Assembly: GCF_000190755.2 (NCBI RefSeq)
Contig: NZ_JH109153.1
Location: forward strand, 1,425,872-1,489,871
Source of the DNA: Methylobacter tundripaludum SV96
Lineage (GTDB): Bacteria; Pseudomonadota; Gammaproteobacteria; Methylococcales; Methylomonadaceae
Reading direction: 5' to 3'
Length of the DNA: 64,000 bases
Shown one piece after another: positions 18,400 through 25,630 of this stretch. Position 1 is the stretch's first letter; the number at the start of each line of letters is the position of its first letter. The notes beneath the pieces are model-generated. The model saw nothing but the letters and a program-made list of their open reading frames with translations, had not been told where the DNA came from and searched no databases. The position numbers were made by a program, and so were the translations under genes.

Positions 18400-18870
18400 T
18401 TAAATCTCGCAGCCGCCTGGGGTGACGATGACTTTCTCGCTGGCGGTGAAAAAACCTTCGTTAGTCTCTACGATTACGGCCACAGCGGATGATTCGGCTA
18501 TTTTCAAACGGGCCGAAACAACAGGCTCCAGATCCGGAGACAATTCAAATTTAGCCGCCAAGGGGATGGGGTTTTTTTCGACCAGAATGGCGATGCTTTC
18601 AACATGGTTCAGGCTACTGGTCACCGTAATCGGGACGGCCGCGCCATTTTCCGCCGTTTTGGGAATCTGGATGTCGATTTTATCGGATTCGATGATTTCC
18701 TGGTCTTTGAATAAGCGCTTTATGGTTTGCTGCAGTATGTCGGTTGATGTGGTCTCGGCTAGCCATTCTGCGTTTGCTTCGGGGGAGGTTAGCAGTCCGC
18801 CGGTCGCAATCATCGAATAACCGCCGATAGCAACAGACTTCTTGATAAATGCTCTACGATCGTCGGTCAT
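18400..18870 (-). CDS. soxY: Sulfur carrier SoxY with altered C-terminus
   Basis: A 156-residue SoxY. A twin-arginine-type signal (DDRRAFIKKSVAIGG) directs it to the periplasm. The swinging-arm cysteine is present near the end, but the terminus reads GGCEI rather than the usual GGCGG, with the stop immediately after. The Cys is therefore kept while the flexible glycines behind it are replaced. It lies directly upstream of soxZ. The altered arm may change which Sox enzymes can use it. Identity is firm from the SoxZ partnership and the signal. Confidence 0.88.
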   Translation of the reverse strand: MTDDRRAFIKKSVAIGGYSMIATGGLLTSPEANAEWLAETTSTDILQQTIKRLFKDQEIIESDKIDIQIPKTAENGAAVPITVTSSLNHVESIAILVEKNPIPLAAKFELSPDLEPVVSARLKIAESSAVAVIVETNEGFFTASEKVIVTPGGCEI

Positions 18871-18902
18871 GCTTATGTTTTCCCGGCTTGGTTTAAAGCG
18901 TT

Positions 18903-19092
18903 TAGGATATGGTCAGTAATAACTTCCCGATATGGATTGAGTGAAATTTTTCCGTTCGCCCTGAGCTTGTCGAAGGGTGAGCGGGAAAATTTCGGCCTAC
19001 CGCGTCAAGCCGATCATGCTTCGACAAGCTCAGCACGAACGGTTCGACGATCGAAAATAGTGGTTTCGGGAAGTTATTTTCAACCAAATCCT
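18903..19092. repeat. Composite palindromic element, AATAACTTCCCGA arms
   Basis: The outer arms are TAGGATATGGTCAGTAATAA (18903) and the inverted TTTCGGGAAGTTATTTTCAA (19064 on), sharing AATAACTTCCCGA. Inside is a second palindrome of the widespread CTTCGACAAGCTCAG type (18952-19042). A closely similar outer pair is found at 21650-21826 with a different interior. The right arm ends at the thiE stop codon. Confidence 0.75.
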
Positions 19093-19712
19093 TAGCGGCT
19101 GAACAAGGCCTGATAAGCCCGAGCCGATTGTTCCGGCTGATGGTCGAATACCCCGCCGATGACTGCCAACAAATCGGCTCCCGCCGCAAGTAACTGAGCG
19201 CCATTGTCCGGCAGAATGCCGCCTATCGCAACAATGGGGATAGTCAGCGCATGTTTGGCTTGCCGTAGCGTTTCGATCTGGGCAGGCGCCGCCAGCGGTT
19301 TCGACGAGGACGGGAAAAAACGCCCGAACGCCGCATAAGTCGCTCCCTGCGCTTGGGCGGCGATGGCCTGTTCGACAAAGTTATAGCAGGAAACCCCGAT
19401 AATGGCGTCGCTGCCCAACTGCTTTCTTGCCTGAGTGACAGCCCCGTCTTCACGGCCTAAGTGGACACCGTCAGCGCCGACCAGAGCCGCAAGTTCGATG
19501 TCGTCATTGATCAGCAACGGCACGCCATGCTGATGGCAGATTTTAACCAGTTCACGGGCAAGAAAGGGTGCGTCAGCCGGGTTTTTGTCCCGGTATTGCA
19601 CGATGACCGCACCGCCTTTAATGGCCGCTGCAACTTCGTTAATAATGGTGTCGCCGGATTTGTTCTCGGTCTGGGTAATCGCGTACAGCCCGCTTGCAGG
19701 GAATTTAATCAC
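19092..19712 (-). CDS. thiE: Thiamine phosphate synthase
   Basis: A 206-residue TIM-barrel enzyme that joins HMP-PP and thiazole phosphate to make thiamine phosphate. Motifs include VQYRDKNP, LLINDDIELA with GADGVHLG, IGVSCYN and YAAFGRFFPSSSK, all at the expected order. It begins with GTG at 19712 inside the thiD stop (GTGA overlap), showing coupling. The stop codon is contributed right at the arm of a palindromic element. No TPP riboswitch was seen upstream of thiD. Confidence 0.95.
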   Translation of the reverse strand: MIKFPASGLYAITQTENKSGDTIINEVAAAIKGGAVIVQYRDKNPADAPFLARELVKICHQHGVPLLINDDIELAALVGADGVHLGREDGAVTQARKQLGSDAIIGVSCYNFVEQAIAAQAQGATYAAFGRFFPSSSKPLAAPAQIETLRQAKHALTIPIVAIGGILPDNGAQLLAAGADLLAVIGGVFDHQPEQSARAYQALFSR

Positions 19713-20497
19713 TCTTCATCCATCCAGAAAAATCGATTGGGAATGTGCTGGCCTTTGCCCGGTTGGTAAGCGTCATTTAATGAATTCCAGGTGTATTCCT
19801 GGGCTTCGATGACCGCTTGCAAGGGCTCCAGGCCGTGCGCGATCAATGCCGCAATACTGGAAGCCAGCGTGCAGCCGGAGCCGTGATAGCTGAACGGCAA
19901 TCTGTCCCAGGTGTAGGTTTCCCAACTGCGCCGGTCATGGAACAGCTGATTGCTGACCGACGGTGTGTCTTCATGGCTACCGGTAATCAGTACATAGTTG
20001 CAGCCTTTCTCCAGCAATGCCAAACCGCAGTCGTTAAGGTCTTCCAATCCGGCCAGTTTTCGCGCTTCTTCGCTGTTCGGCGTTAACAGGGTAGTGCAGG
20101 GCAGCAGTAAGTCGATGACGGTTGCTATGAGCCGATCGTTTGACAATTCAGCGCCGCCGCCCGCCGCTAGTACCGGGTCCAATATCACTGGAATGTGCGG
20201 GTGCTGTTTTAATATCGCATGGATGGCGGCTGCGGTTTCATGATGGCCGATTAAACCGATTTTAAACGCCTTGACCGGCAGGTCGTCCAACAAGGTGTTG
20301 GCCTGACTGATAATATTTTCCGGGCTTTGCGGAATGAGTTTTTTTACATTCCAGGTGTCCTGTTCGGTTAAGGCGGTGATGACGCTGGCGGCATGGCAGC
20401 GATGGCTGACCAAGGCCTCAATATCGGCCTGAACCCCGGCGCCTCCGCTGGGGTCATGACCGGAAAATGAAAGCACAACGGGGCGATTTAAGCTCAT
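19709..20497 (-). CDS. thiD: Hydroxymethylpyrimidine (phosphate) kinase
   Basis: A 262-residue ribokinase-fold enzyme that phosphorylates HMP and HMP-P for thiamine synthesis. Family motifs: SGHDPSGGAGVQADI at the N-terminus, ALTEQDT, DPVLAAGGG and the anion-hole GSGCTLASSIAA near residue 215. It overlaps thiE by four bases. It lies only five bases downstream of the OmpA-like lipoprotein gene on the same strand, an unusual neighbour that may drive its transcription. Confidence 0.95.
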   Translation of the reverse strand: MSLNRPVVLSFSGHDPSGGAGVQADIEALVSHRCHAASVITALTEQDTWNVKKLIPQSPENIISQANTLLDDLPVKAFKIGLIGHHETAAAIHAILKQHPHIPVILDPVLAAGGGAELSNDRLIATVIDLLLPCTTLLTPNSEEARKLAGLEDLNDCGLALLEKGCNYVLITGSHEDTPSVSNQLFHDRRSWETYTWDRLPFSYHGSGCTLASSIAALIAHGLEPLQAVIEAQEYTWNSLNDAYQPGKGQHIPNRFFWMDEE

Positions 20498-20502
20498 GAT
20501 GG

Positions 20503-21369
20503 TTATTGAGGGTAATTATATTGTTGTTGCGGATAGGTTTGCTGCTGAGGGTAACCCTGTTGCTGCGGATAGCCCTGCTGTTGAGGATAACCTTGTTGCT
20601 GCGGAAAGCCCTGTTGTTGAGGATAACCTTGTTGCTGCGGGTAGCCCTGTTGTTGAGGATAGCCTTGCTGTTGTGGGTAACCTTGTTGTTGTTGTTGTTG
20701 TTGTTGTGCAGCTCCCGCATTTTTATTGGCGACAATAGCCAATTCCACCCGGCGATTCTGTCCGCGATTCGCCTCGTTCACATTAGGCACTTTCGGCATT
20801 TTCTCGCCCATGCCTTGCTGGGTGAGACGGGAAGGAGTTACGCCATGTTGAGCCAAATAACTCGAAACGCTGGCCGCGCGCCGTTCGGATAATACTTGGT
20901 TATAACTATCCGAGCCGACATCATCGGTATGTCCGGTGACATTGATTGTAGAGTCGGGATATTGATTCAATACCTTCGCTACCGAATCAAGAGCGCCTTG
21001 GGCTTGCGGCGTTAAAGTGGCCGAATCGAACGCAAAAGTAACGTTGCTCGGCATGGTCAGGTTAAGGGTGTTTTCCGCTGTTCTTTGCACTTCGATACCG
21101 GTACCTTGCAACGACTGCTGCATTTCTTCTTGTTGGTGATCCATATATGCGCCCACTGCCGCACCAACGACACCGCCAGCTAAAGCGCCCAGCCCGGCAT
21201 TTTTAAGATCGTTGCCGCCAAACAGCGTTCCCGCGCCTGCGCCGACCGCCGCACCCAGACCGCCGCCCATGGCCGCCTTACCGAGACTGGATTGCCCGGT
21301 ATAAGGGTCAGTGACACAAGCCGTCAACAGGATTGAGCTTATAGCTATCGTCAATAATTTCTTTTTCAT
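20503..21369 (-). CDS. OmpA-like lipoprotein with glycine zipper and Gln/Pro repeat tail
   Basis: A 288-residue outer-membrane lipoprotein of the YiaD kind. A lipobox (ILLTAC, Cys17) is followed by a glycine-zipper region (residues ~30-80), then an OmpA peptidoglycan-binding domain with NVTGHTDDVGS and ANRGQNRRVEL. The last ~65 residues are about ten copies of the hexapeptide GYPQQQ after a run of eight glutamines; the domain normally ends before this tail. An AAGGA ribosome site precedes the ATG. The tail is encoded by an 18-bp tandem repeat and so could vary in length. Confidence 0.9.
   Translation of the reverse strand: MKKKLLTIAISSILLTACVTDPYTGQSSLGKAAMGGGLGAAVGAGAGTLFGGNDLKNAGLGALAGGVVGAAVGAYMDHQQEEMQQSLQGTGIEVQRTAENTLNLTMPSNVTFAFDSATLTPQAQGALDSVAKVLNQYPDSTINVTGHTDDVGSDSYNQVLSERRAASVSSYLAQHGVTPSRLTQQGMGEKMPKVPNVNEANRGQNRRVELAIVANKNAGAAQQQQQQQQGYPQQQGYPQQQGYPQQQGYPQQQGFPQQQGYPQQQGYPQQQGYPQQQTYPQQQYNYPQ
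20512..20707 (-). repeat. 18-bp tandem repeat coding a (GYPQQQ)n tail
   Basis: About ten 18-bp units alternate synonymous codons and end at a poly-CAA run (20686-20707). They encode the C-terminal GYPQQQ repeats of the OmpA-like lipoprotein. Unit variation is mainly synonymous, suggesting selection for the peptide. Confidence 0.9.
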
Positions 21370-21540
21370 CGGAATATCCTTGGGTTGATTTGTGTGAGAC
21401 TTCTAGTGAAGCCGGTTCAAGCGCTCTTGGTTTTAGAGGCGATATTGGCATTATATAACGCGCTTAATAAATTAAAGCTGAACAATTTCGTCGATTTTGC
21501 CTACACATTGCGACATTTATCGTTTTCCCTCTTGGAACAT

Positions 21541-21845
21541 CATTGCCATTAAGTTAAACCGAAAATAGTTATAGATGAATGTCGTGGGCGCGAATTTATT
21601 CGCGCTACAGGTGGATTTAAAAGCGCGAATAAATTCGCGCCCACAATAATGCTAAGGACTTCATCAATAATAACTTCCGCTTATGGTTCCCACGTTCTGC
21701 GTGGTAACCCAGTCAGGGACGCTCCGGCGTCCCGAACCGCAGAGCGGTTCAAGCTGTATTCCCACGCAGAGCGTGGGAACGATGAGTTTATGTTTCGGGA
21801 AGTTATTGTCGGCCATATCCTAAATTATTTAACTTAATGGCATTG
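21541..21845. repeat. Nested palindromic block upstream of cydD
   Basis: The outer arms are CATTGCCATTAAGTTAAA (21541) and TTTAACTTAATGGCATTG (21828). Within them lie a GCGCGAAT(T/A)AATTCGCGC-type palindrome pair (21588-21643), then the AATAACTTCCCGA-arm element (21650-21826) that itself holds a GTTCCCACG..CGTGGGAAC palindrome (21684-21781). The block ends only a few bases before the first possible cydD start. The stretch 21370-21540, upstream of the OmpA-like gene, holds a TATAAT-like box (minus strand, 21450-21455) but no clear -35. Confidence 0.75.
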
Positions 21846-21850
21846 ACCCT

Positions 21851-23767
21851 TTGGAGCGTCGGAACGATGCAAAGCCGGTGTGTTATGCTTGTTCATTAAT
21901 ACAACAAGTGGCGAAAAAATCAGTGCGATTAACAGAAACAGACAATCAAGCCTATTTCGATAAAAATAAAGCCCGAGAGAAAACCTGTGCCGTCTGGTTA
22001 AAACAGCAAAGCAAGGCCGTTCGCAAGCCCATTCTCTTTGCCGCAATTGCAGGCATTACCAACGGCTTGGGGGTGATTGTACAATCGGCAGCTCTGGCTT
22101 ATATCCTGCAAGCCGTCATTATCGACAAGCTGCCGTGGGCGTCGATGATTGCGCCATTCATGGTGCTGGCAGCCGTTTTCATATTGCGTAGCGTGTGCGT
22201 TTATTGGCACCAGACAGCGGGATTTGAGGCCGGAGCGCAAGTCAGGGCGTCGGTAAGACAGCAGTTACTCGACAAGTTCTTAACGCTGGGGCCTGCCGCG
22301 ATCAAACAACGGCAAAGCGGTGAGTTGGCGGCCGTTACCTTGGAACAGGTCGATGCATTGGAAAATTATTTTTCGCGTTATCTGCCGCAACAAATGATAG
22401 TCGGTGTATTGCCGATCATCATGATTATCGCGGTCATGCCGATCAACTGGGTGGTCGGCTTGATCTTTTTAGTGACCGGGCCGCTGGTGCCGGTTTTTAT
22501 GGCCTTAGTCGGGATGGGCGCGGCCTCCGCCAATCGCAGCCAGTTTTTGGCGATGTCGAGAATGAGCGGCTATTTTCTGGATCGCTTGCAAGGACTGACC
22601 ACACTTAAATTGTTCGGCCAGGCTACCCAGGAGTTAGTCAACATCAACAAGATTGCCGACGGTTTTCGGGAAAAAACCATGGCGGTATTGCGCATTGCGT
22701 TCTTGTCGTCGGCAGTCCTGGAGTTTTTCAGCGCGATTGCGGTTGCCTTGGTGGCCGTGTATGTCGGTCTGGGCTTATTGGGATTGGCTCATTTCGGCCC
22801 GGCCGAGCATATCAGCTTAAGTGAAGCGCTGTTCGTGCTGTTGCTGGCCCCCGATTTTTTTATGCCGCTCAGGCAATTGGCGATCAATTATCATGACCGG
22901 GCTGCGGCATTGGGTGCGGCTGACGCTATCCTGACGATACTGGAGCAAGATGCCGATGTGGGAACGCTGGTTCCCAAGCTCCTGCTTGGGAACCCAGAGG
23001 GCGAAGCTCTCGGCAACCGCTCCTGCGTTGCTCTACCTCCTGCATCCATGCAAGTCGCAGCTTCGCGAGACGGGAAGCTGGAGCTTCCCTCACCTAGTTC
23101 CCAAGCTGGAGCTTGGGAACTAGCGAATCTCATCGAATTTAACAATATCAGTAAATGGTATGGTCAACGTCAGGTTTTAGCGGACATCAGCCTGAACATT
23201 GCCGCCGGTGAAAAAGTTGCTCTGGTCGGCGAGTCGGGCGCCGGGAAAACGACGCTTTTAAACCTGTTGTTAGGTTTTGAGGCTCCAACAGAAGGCCAAG
23301 TGTTGCTCAATGGACAAACGGTTAACCGCGAATGCGCCGCCAAAGCCATTGCCTGGGTGGGACAAAGCGCCTATATCTTCCACGGCACTATCAAAGACAA
23401 TATCGCGCTGGCCGACCCGGATGCATTAAAACAAAGCATTATTGATGCGGCTCAGGCGGCCGGCGTAACCGAATTCAGCGCGCAATTGCCGGGTGACTTG
23501 CTGACTCCGATTGGCGAGCGGGGCTATGGCCTGTCAGGCGGGCAGGTGCAAAGAATCGCGCTGGCCAGGGCGTTTTTAAAAAATGCCGATATTATCCTGC
23601 TGGATGAACCGACCGCCAATCTCGATGCCGCCAACAAAACGCTGCTGTTGGATGTCATCGATCGATTGTTTGCCGATAAAACCCTGATTATCGCCAGCCA
23701 TGACCCGGACGTGATTCAGCGAATGGACAGGCGGATAGAATTGCAGCAAGGACGGCTGGTGTCATGA
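21851..23767 (+). CDS. cydD: Cysteine/glutathione exporter ABC subunit CydD, with inserted repeat
   Basis: A 638-residue half-transporter: six membrane segments (to ~residue 330), then an ABC ATPase domain with Walker A GESGAGKTT (~460), signature LSGGQ (~560) and Walker B ILLDEP (~580). CydDC exports cysteine and glutathione to the periplasm and is needed to assemble cytochrome bd. Residues ~373-424, in the linker, are translated from a copy of a genomic palindromic repeat (22967-23124) kept in frame without stops. The start is uncertain: TTG 21851, GTG 21908 or GTG 21923, none with a clear ribosome site. It overlaps cydC by ATGA. Confidence 0.9.
   Translation: MERRNDAKPVCYACSLIQQVAKKSVRLTETDNQAYFDKNKAREKTCAVWLKQQSKAVRKPILFAAIAGITNGLGVIVQSAALAYILQAVIIDKLPWASMIAPFMVLAAVFILRSVCVYWHQTAGFEAGAQVRASVRQQLLDKFLTLGPAAIKQRQSGELAAVTLEQVDALENYFSRYLPQQMIVGVLPIIMIIAVMPINWVVGLIFLVTGPLVPVFMALVGMGAASANRSQFLAMSRMSGYFLDRLQGLTTLKLFGQATQELVNINKIADGFREKTMAVLRIAFLSSAVLEFFSAIAVALVAVYVGLGLLGLAHFGPAEHISLSEALFVLLLAPDFFMPLRQLAINYHDRAAALGAADAILTILEQDADVGTLVPKLLLGNPEGEALGNRSCVALPPASMQVAASRDGKLELPSPSSQAGAWELANLIEFNNISKWYGQRQVLADISLNIAAGEKVALVGESGAGKTTLLNLLLGFEAPTEGQVLLNGQTVNRECAAKAIAWVGQSAYIFHGTIKDNIALADPDALKQSIIDAAQAAGVTEFSAQLPGDLLTPIGERGYGLSGGQVQRIALARAFLKNADIILLDEPTANLDAANKTLLLDVIDRLFADKTLIIASHDPDVIQRMDRRIELQQGRLVS
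22967..23124. repeat. Palindromic repeat element inside cydD
   Basis: The arms GGTTCCCAAGCTCCTGCTTG (left) and GTTCCCAAGCTGGAGCTTGG (right) enclose a segment (CTCGGCAACCGCTCCTGCG, CTACCTCCTGCATCCATGCA) whose reverse complement occurs in intergenic DNA at 45034-45105 and 58280-58332. The arms match intergenic copies at 43181 and 53241-53347. In cydD the element adds ~52 residues without shifting the frame. Confidence 0.88.
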
Positions 23768-25488
23768 AAGATTTATGGTTTTTCCTGAAATTATTCAAAC
23801 CGCATAGCGCCTGGTTAGCCGGTGGAATTCTCCTGGCTTTACTGACTGCATTTGCCTCTATCGCGTTACTGACACTGTCCGGCTGGTTTATCAGCGCTTC
23901 GGCGATAGCCGGATTGGTCGCTATTGACGGCAATACGCTGGTCTTCAATTTTATGCTGCCCGCCGCGCAAATACGCGCTTTGGCGATCAGCCGCACGTTG
24001 GGTCGTTACGGCGAGCGGGTAGTGACCCATGAAGCGACTTTTCGGGTATTGGCGGGCATACGCAGCTGGTTTTTCCAGCAGCTTATTCCGTTGGTTCCGG
24101 GGCGTTTGTCGGCTATGCGCAGCGGCGATTTACTGTCACGCATGACGGCGGATATTGACGCGTTGGACGCGCTGTATTTGCGACTGCTGGCTCCTGCTGT
24201 TGTGGCGGCGATTGGCGTAATCGGAGTTACCGTCTTTTTGGCTTTTTATGCACCGGTCATCAGTTTGGCTACCGGTCTTATGTTGATGATCGCCGCGGTG
24301 TGGGTGCCGTGGATTTTTAACCGTCTGGGACGTGCCGGTGCGGAAGAAATCGTGGTATTGGCGGCAAATTTCAGGATTCGGCAACTCGATATGATTCAAG
24401 GTTTGGCGGATTTAATCGCCAACCGGGCCTACGGGCGGTTTAGCGATAAGCTCGGGCAGTTTTCCGATTTGATGATTAACATCCAGCGCCGGAACAACCG
24501 CTTGTCGGCGATTTCATCGGCATTCACCTTATTGTTGTCGCAGCTGACATTGTTAATGGCACTGACGCTTGCGGCGATTTCATTTAAAGACGGCTTGTTA
24601 TCGGGAGCGGATTCAGCCTTGGTCGTTTTTTGCGTGATTGCGGCTTTCGAGTTGGTGACACCCTTGCCGCAAGCCATGCAAATGCTGGCGAAAACCCAAA
24701 AAGCCGCCCGGCGTATCAGGCAGGTTACGGAAATGTCCCCGGCGATTACACCCAGCACGGGCTTTTGTCCCCCTCTCCCTTCGGGAGAGGGTTGGGGTGA
24801 GGGCTTTCAAAGGCCATTGCCGGGCCGTTATGATTTACAGTTAAACGAGGTGAGCTTTCGCTATTCGGATCAACAGGGCAGGGTGCTGAACAATATCAGC
24901 CTGGCTATTCCGCAAGGCGCTAAAGTCGCCATCGTCGGCCCCAGCGGTTCGGGCAAGACCACCTTGTTGCAGCTGATAATGCGTTATTACGATCCTGAAC
25001 AAGGCAGTGTGTTATTGGCCGGACAAAACATCAGGCAATTCGATGCCGACGAATTAATGAGCTGTTTCGGCGTATTGTCCCAGCGCAGCCAGTTGTTTGC
25101 CGCCACTATCAAAGAAAACCTGTTGCTTGCCAAACCGGACGCCACCGCAACAGAACTCAATGCTGCCGTTAAAGCCGCCGGACTGGAAAACTTTATCGGT
25201 TATTTGCCGGAAGGCCTTGAAACCTGGGTAGGCGAAAGCGGCGTCAAAGTGTCGGGAGGGGAAGCGCGGCGTATCGCCTTGGCGCGGCTTTATCTTAAAA
25301 ATGCGCCGGTATTGATTCTGGATGAGCCGACCGAAGGCTTGGACGGCGATACGGAGCGGGATGTCTTCACCGCGCTGGCGGATTTTGCCAGGGATAAAAC
25401 CGTGGTCATGGTAACTCACCGTGAGGCCGGGTTGGGCTGGGTCGATGTCGTCTATGGCATGGAGCATGGGGTTTTGTGTGAACTGTAG
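23764..25488 (+). CDS. cydC: Cysteine/glutathione exporter ABC subunit CydC, with inserted repeat
   Basis: A 574-residue half-transporter partner of CydD: N-terminal membrane domain with SGWFISASAIAG, then an ABC domain with Walker A GPSGSGKTT (~391), signature VSGGE (~496) and Walker B LILDEPTEGLD (~517). Residues ~336-347 (PPLPSGEGWGEG) come from a copy of the intergenic CCCTCTCCC..GGGAGAGGG repeat (24769-24803), again in the linker before the ATPase domain. The start ATG overlaps the cydD stop. The bd oxidase itself is encoded at 38003-41280. Confidence 0.92.
   Translation: MKDLWFFLKLFKPHSAWLAGGILLALLTAFASIALLTLSGWFISASAIAGLVAIDGNTLVFNFMLPAAQIRALAISRTLGRYGERVVTHEATFRVLAGIRSWFFQQLIPLVPGRLSAMRSGDLLSRMTADIDALDALYLRLLAPAVVAAIGVIGVTVFLAFYAPVISLATGLMLMIAAVWVPWIFNRLGRAGAEEIVVLAANFRIRQLDMIQGLADLIANRAYGRFSDKLGQFSDLMINIQRRNNRLSAISSAFTLLLSQLTLLMALTLAAISFKDGLLSGADSALVVFCVIAAFELVTPLPQAMQMLAKTQKAARRIRQVTEMSPAITPSTGFCPPLPSGEGWGEGFQRPLPGRYDLQLNEVSFRYSDQQGRVLNNISLAIPQGAKVAIVGPSGSGKTTLLQLIMRYYDPEQGSVLLAGQNIRQFDADELMSCFGVLSQRSQLFAATIKENLLLAKPDATATELNAAVKAAGLENFIGYLPEGLETWVGESGVKVSGGEARRIALARLYLKNAPVLILDEPTEGLDGDTERDVFTALADFARDKTVVMVTHREAGLGWVDVVYGMEHGVLCEL
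24769..24803. repeat. CCCTCTCC/GGAGAGGG palindrome inside cydC
   Basis: A short hairpin repeat with a GGTTGGGGTGAGGG tail, translated in frame. Related intergenic copies lie at 37808-37904 (two, facing) and 49731-49763. Confidence 0.85.
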
Positions 25489-25630
25489 CCTCATTTAATT
25501 AGGCTTACATTCACTCGATAATTATCGGATGTGAGCAACTAAACACAGCTAAGCCGGGAACAAAAGATATCGTGAACTCAACCACGAAGTGCAATCCCAT
25601 CTATTCGTCAACGCCGTTAAAGGAGGACAA

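Noticed and set aside
20498-21850. TPP riboswitch controlling thiDE
   Set aside because: thiD starts five bases after the OmpA-like gene and no THI-box pattern was found in the upstream region.
22967-23124. Intein or mini-gene inside cydD
   Set aside because: There are no splicing motifs and the segment is a copy of intergenic repeats.
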